Shown here in pieces: positions 61,607-64,000 of a stretch of DNA of 64,000 nucleotides; position 1 is the first letter of the stretch, and every line of letters begins with the position of its first letter. The translations under genes were made by a program, and so were the position numbers. The stretch comes from Io17-Chloro-G2 sp963663135. GTDB taxonomy: Bacteria; Chloroflexota; Dehalococcoidia; Lucifugimonadales; UBA3495. The stretch covers positions 124,001-188,000 of the forward strand of contig CAXXRM010000004.1 in the NCBI GenBank assembly GCA_963663135.2, in the 5' to 3' direction. Under the pieces are notes generated by a model. That model saw only the letters and a program-made list of their open reading frames with translations. It was not told the DNA's origin and searched no databases.

Positions 61607-62365
61607 TTAATCTGCCAGCTTGGCCAGGGCTTGAGGCACCAGGCCGAGGGTGGCGACCGCGGCATCGGGTTGGGTGTCGGGGTCCGAGGGGTTTTCGTTC
61701 TCGTAAAATCCGGTGATCCAGATGGTCTTCAGCCCGCAGCGTTTGGCCCCCACCACGTCGTTCTGGACGTGGTCTCCAACGTGGACCGTTTCCTCGGGAG
61801 CGGCGCCCATGGACTGCAGGGTGAGGCGGAAGATTTCGTCCGATGGTTTCGATAGTCGCACTTCGTCCGAAAACGTCAGCGTCTGGAAATATTTCAATAA
61901 TCCGTGCTGGTCCAGGAACTGTCTGAACGTTTCGCCCGGCGTCATACCCGTGTTGGAGATTAAGCCGATAGTTAGTCCCTGTTGTTTGATATCCTGCAGC
62001 ACAGCCAGGGCGTCGTCATGGACAATCGGAGGGTAGACGAAGAAAGAATCAGCGTAGGACCGCACAATTTCAACGATCGTTTCTTCGTCCAGTCTTTCGA
62101 CGAGGCCGTCATCGATGTTGTTGATGAAAATCTCCACCTGCTCCCGGAAACTGATGTCGACGTTTCCCTCCCGGATTAGGTGGCACTGCCGGTAGCAAGC
62201 CCGGTACGCCTCCCTGATGTGCTCTACGTCGAATTCCAGCCCGCGCCGGCGCAGGGCGTCCTGAGCGCCCTCCAACCTGACCTGGGCGCGTTGCCGTCCC
62301 AGGTCCCGGTTGTCCAGCAAAAGGGTCTGCCAAAGGTCGAAAGTGACCGCAGTCAACTTGGCCAA
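61607..62365 (-). CDS. HAD-superfamily hydrolase
   Basis: The 252-aa protein has HAD motif I as VTFDLWQTLL (nucleophile Asp, with Trp at the second Asp position as in several HAD subfamilies), motif II LISNTG, motif III Lys in RLSKPSDEIF and motif IV HVGDHVQNDVVGAK. A helical cap lies between motifs I and II. It probably dephosphorylates a small metabolite, but loss of the second Asp of DxD makes dehalogenase-like chemistry possible. The start is TTG 62365 with AAGGAG 6 nt upstream. It lies 77 nt after the amidase gene and is probably co-transcribed. Confidence 0.88.
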   Translation of the reverse strand: MAKLTAVTFDLWQTLLLDNRDLGRQRAQVRLEGAQDALRRRGLEFDVEHIREAYRACYRQCHLIREGNVDISFREQVEIFINNIDDGLVERLDEETIVEIVRSYADSFFVYPPIVHDDALAVLQDIKQQGLTIGLISNTGMTPGETFRQFLDQHGLLKYFQTLTFSDEVRLSKPSDEIFRLTLQSMGAAPEETVHVGDHVQNDVVGAKRCGLKTIWITGFYENENPSDPDTQPDAAVATLGLVPQALAKLAD

Positions 62366-62442
62366 GGAAAGCTCCTTCTGTGAGTGAGTTGTGCAGGGCG
62401 CGCTGGTTGGAGCGCCCCGCCCCCGAGGCCGGCCCGGCCGCG

Positions 62443-63855
62443 CTACAGCGGCGGGCGGCGTTGGTGCCAGTCGGTGCCTTGCTCGTAGGCGTAGGCTGCC
62501 TTCAGAACGGTCAACTCGTCGAAAGGGCGTCCCGCAAGCTGTAGCCCTATGGGCATGTCCGCGTCGGAAAAGCCGCAGCAGATGGAGATGGCGGGAAACC
62601 CGTTGATATTGTACGGCCTGGTGTATTGGGTTAGGGCCGCGGTGGTGCCAACCCAATGCTCGCCGGCCTGCACCTGTTCCGCCAGCAACTCGGGCGCCGT
62701 CACCGGCTCGGCGGGCCCTGCCAGCAAGTCAACGTCTCTGAGGAGGTCGCGAGTCTGCCGGTTGAATCGGGTTCGGGCTTGCTGCGCACGCAGGTAATCC
62801 GCCGCCGTAATGAACAGACCGGCCTCCAGCCGCAGGCGGACCGGCGGGTAAAGCTTGTCTCCGTCCCGTGCCAGCAGGTCCTTGTGATAGGCCGCAGCCT
62901 CGGCCATAAGTATGGCCGACGAGATAGCCTGGGAGTCCTCGAACATGGGGAAGGACACCTCTTTGACCTCTGCGCCCATCCTTTCCAGCCTGGCGATCGC
63001 GTCCCGCACAGCCAGGCTCACCTGCGGGTCCAGCGGAGCCTCAAAATATTCTTTGGGGACTCCGATGCGAATTCCGTGAACATCCCCGGTCAAAGCGGTG
63101 GTGTAGTCGGGAATGATGACGTTGGCGGAGGCAATGTCGTTGGGGTCATACCCGGCAATCGCGTTCATGGCGATTGCCGCATCTTCAACCGTCCTCACCA
63201 TGGGACCCGGATGGTCCATGCTCCAGGCCAACGGGGTCAAGCCGTAGCGGCTGACCAATCCGTAGGTGGGTTTAAGGCCGACGATTCCGCACAAAGCGGC
63301 GGGAATTCGTATCGAGCCGCCCGTGTCGCTGCCGGTGGTGATGGTGCACTGGCCGGCTGCGGTGGCCGACCCGGACCCGCCGCTGGAACCGCCGGCCACC
63401 CGGTCGGGGTCCCACGGGTTGTGCATGTGGCCGTAGTCCGGGTTTTCACCGGTGGGGCCGTAGGCGAACTGGTGCAGGTTCAGCTTGCCCAAAAGTATCG
63501 CCCCTGCTTCCCCAAACCGGCGGGCCACCGTGCAGTCCCGTTCCGGCACATACGTGTCGAACAGCTTGGACCCCGACGTCGTGCGGACGCCGGCGGTGTT
63601 GTACAGGTCTTTAAGCGCGACGGGAATGCCGTGAAGAGGCCCGCGATACCTGCCGGCCAGGATGTCGGACTCGGCTCGTTTGGCGGTTGCGCGGGATTCT
63701 TCGGGGAGCAACGTGATGAAGGAGTTGAGAACCGGTTCGGTCTCCTCGATCCGGGCCAGGTGCGCTTCAATGATTTCGACGGGGGAGATTTCTTTGTCTC
63801 TAATCAGGGGGCCAAGCTCCCCGGCGCTTTTGAAACACAGCTCAATTGGGTCCAT
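62443..63855 (-). CDS. Amidase-signature-family amidase (GatA-like)
   Basis: The Ser-cisSer-Lys triad is complete: Lys82 in PVALKDLYNTAG, cis-Ser157 in VAGGSSGGSGSATAAG and nucleophile Ser181 in TGSDTGGSIRIPAALCG. At 470 aa it resembles both GatA and stand-alone amidases. No gatB is adjacent. The gene upstream ends in a sequence like DUF4089/AtzG, a small subunit found with amidases such as AtzE, which favours a stand-alone amidase complex. GGAG lies 7 nt before the ATG. Confidence 0.93.
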   Translation of the reverse strand: MDPIELCFKSAGELGPLIRDKEISPVEIIEAHLARIEETEPVLNSFITLLPEESRATAKRAESDILAGRYRGPLHGIPVALKDLYNTAGVRTTSGSKLFDTYVPERDCTVARRFGEAGAILLGKLNLHQFAYGPTGENPDYGHMHNPWDPDRVAGGSSGGSGSATAAGQCTITTGSDTGGSIRIPAALCGIVGLKPTYGLVSRYGLTPLAWSMDHPGPMVRTVEDAAIAMNAIAGYDPNDIASANVIIPDYTTALTGDVHGIRIGVPKEYFEAPLDPQVSLAVRDAIARLERMGAEVKEVSFPMFEDSQAISSAILMAEAAAYHKDLLARDGDKLYPPVRLRLEAGLFITAADYLRAQQARTRFNRQTRDLLRDVDLLAGPAEPVTAPELLAEQVQAGEHWVGTTAALTQYTRPYNINGFPAISICCGFSDADMPIGLQLAGRPFDELTVLKAAYAYEQGTDWHQRRPPL

Positions 63856-63893
63856 AGGTTTTCTCCATTTGCCCGTTCGCCCGGAGAGCGGAA

Positions 63894-64000
63894 TTAGTTC
63901 CGGGGAACAATAAAGGACATGTCCGGTTCATCCTGGCTTACGTCGATTTGTTCCAGGGACTTTAGACTGGCCAGGACCGGCTGTAGAAAGGCGTAGAGCT
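63894..64000 (-). CDS. C-terminus of a small protein, probably DUF4089/AtzG-like (partial)
   Basis: The 5' part is outside the window. The visible 34 residues read LYAFLQPVLASLKSLEQIDV then SQDEPDMSFIVPRN and a TAA stop at 63894-63896. A helix with L-x-x-L spacing followed by E-P and a terminal F-x-P pattern resembles DUF4089/AtzG-like partner proteins of amidases (a GatC-like relative is the alternative). It ends 38 nt before the amidase ATG, so the two are almost certainly co-transcribed. Confidence 0.6.
   Translation of the reverse strand, partial: LYAFLQPVLASLKSLEQIDVSQDEPDMSFIVPRN

Noticed and set aside
62656..63897. 413-codon plus-strand frame opposite the amidase
   Set aside because: Antisense shadow of a gene with complete catalytic motifs; no start signal or family resemblance.
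1..64000. tRNA genes, rRNA genes and CRISPR arrays
   Set aside because: No T-loop sequences in a cloverleaf context and no regularly spaced direct repeats of 25-40 nt were seen on either strand; a program scan would be decisive.

Overview
The window is about 64 kb of dense, GC-rich bacterial chromosome with short intergenic gaps. It holds roughly 50 protein genes, one insertion sequence, one TPP riboswitch and several small repeat families. No rRNA, tRNA or CRISPR array was seen. The gene mix combines three luciferase-like flavin monooxygenases, a CaiB/BaiF CoA-transferase, an acetamidase, a stand-alone amidase, split transketolase subunits, a K+-dependent-type membrane pyrophosphatase, and ThiXYZ with TenA. 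That mix and the frequent TTG starts would fit a Chloroflexota lineage such as the Dehalococcoidia/SAR202 type. This taxonomic guess is inference from gene content only; no marker search was possible.

Layout. 1-9 kb: a thioredoxin-like lipoprotein (partial), mfd, divergent proB-proA plus a small unknown gene, and a transketolase pair whose stop codon overlaps that of the unknown gene. 9.4-12.5 kb: a tight cluster of an amidohydrolase (near-leaderless promoter), a Mug-type glycosylase, ThpR and an AlkA-type glycosylase, the last three overlapping by 4 nt. 12.5-19.6 kb: ffh, an sbcC broken by one stop and one frameshift, a GNAT, a PPOX-family flavoprotein, an IS5-family element abutting its stop codon, and mutM. 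19.7-23.5 kb: ileS and a Uma2-type protein. 23.5-28.7 kb: a thiamin-precursor salvage operon on the minus strand, running from a consensus promoter through TPP riboswitch, terminator, thiZ, thiX, thiY, a GYD-domain gene and tenA to thiD.

28.9-35.4 kb: accessory metabolism (an HMG-CoA-lyase-like protein, unknowns, a DinB-fold protein, an Asp-box propeller, an alpha/beta hydrolase, a flavin monooxygenase). 35.8-40.4 kb: a frameshifted DNA methyltransferase with a possible N-terminal nuclease domain, followed by a flavin-dependent halogenase-like protein with a PqqD-like tail. 40.4-50 kb: a three-gene operon (MFS, class V aminotransferase, Gfo/Idh/MocA), a second flavin monooxygenase with an SDR, a small aspartic protease, and a CoA-transferase/SbcD-like/acetamidase operon. 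50-64 kb: ribokinase, Nudix, ComF, hppA, a small phosphoesterase translationally coupled to a third flavin monooxygenase, a GT20 glycosyltransferase, a DUF3352-like membrane protein, a HAD hydrolase, an amidase and the end of a likely DUF4089/AtzG-like gene.

How it works together. The clearest system is TPP-controlled uptake and recycling of pyrimidine fragments of thiamin: ThiXYZ imports, TenA makes HMP, ThiD phosphorylates it. A second theme is DNA repair (mfd, mug, alkA, sbcC, mutM, an SbcD-like nuclease), spread over several operons. Intergenic gaps carry a dispersed 33-nt element, found twice as inverted pairs (MITE-like) and twice as single ends. The least conventional loci are the halogenase-PqqD fusion, the methyltransferase with a possible nuclease domain, and the lyase with a changed metal-ligand motif.
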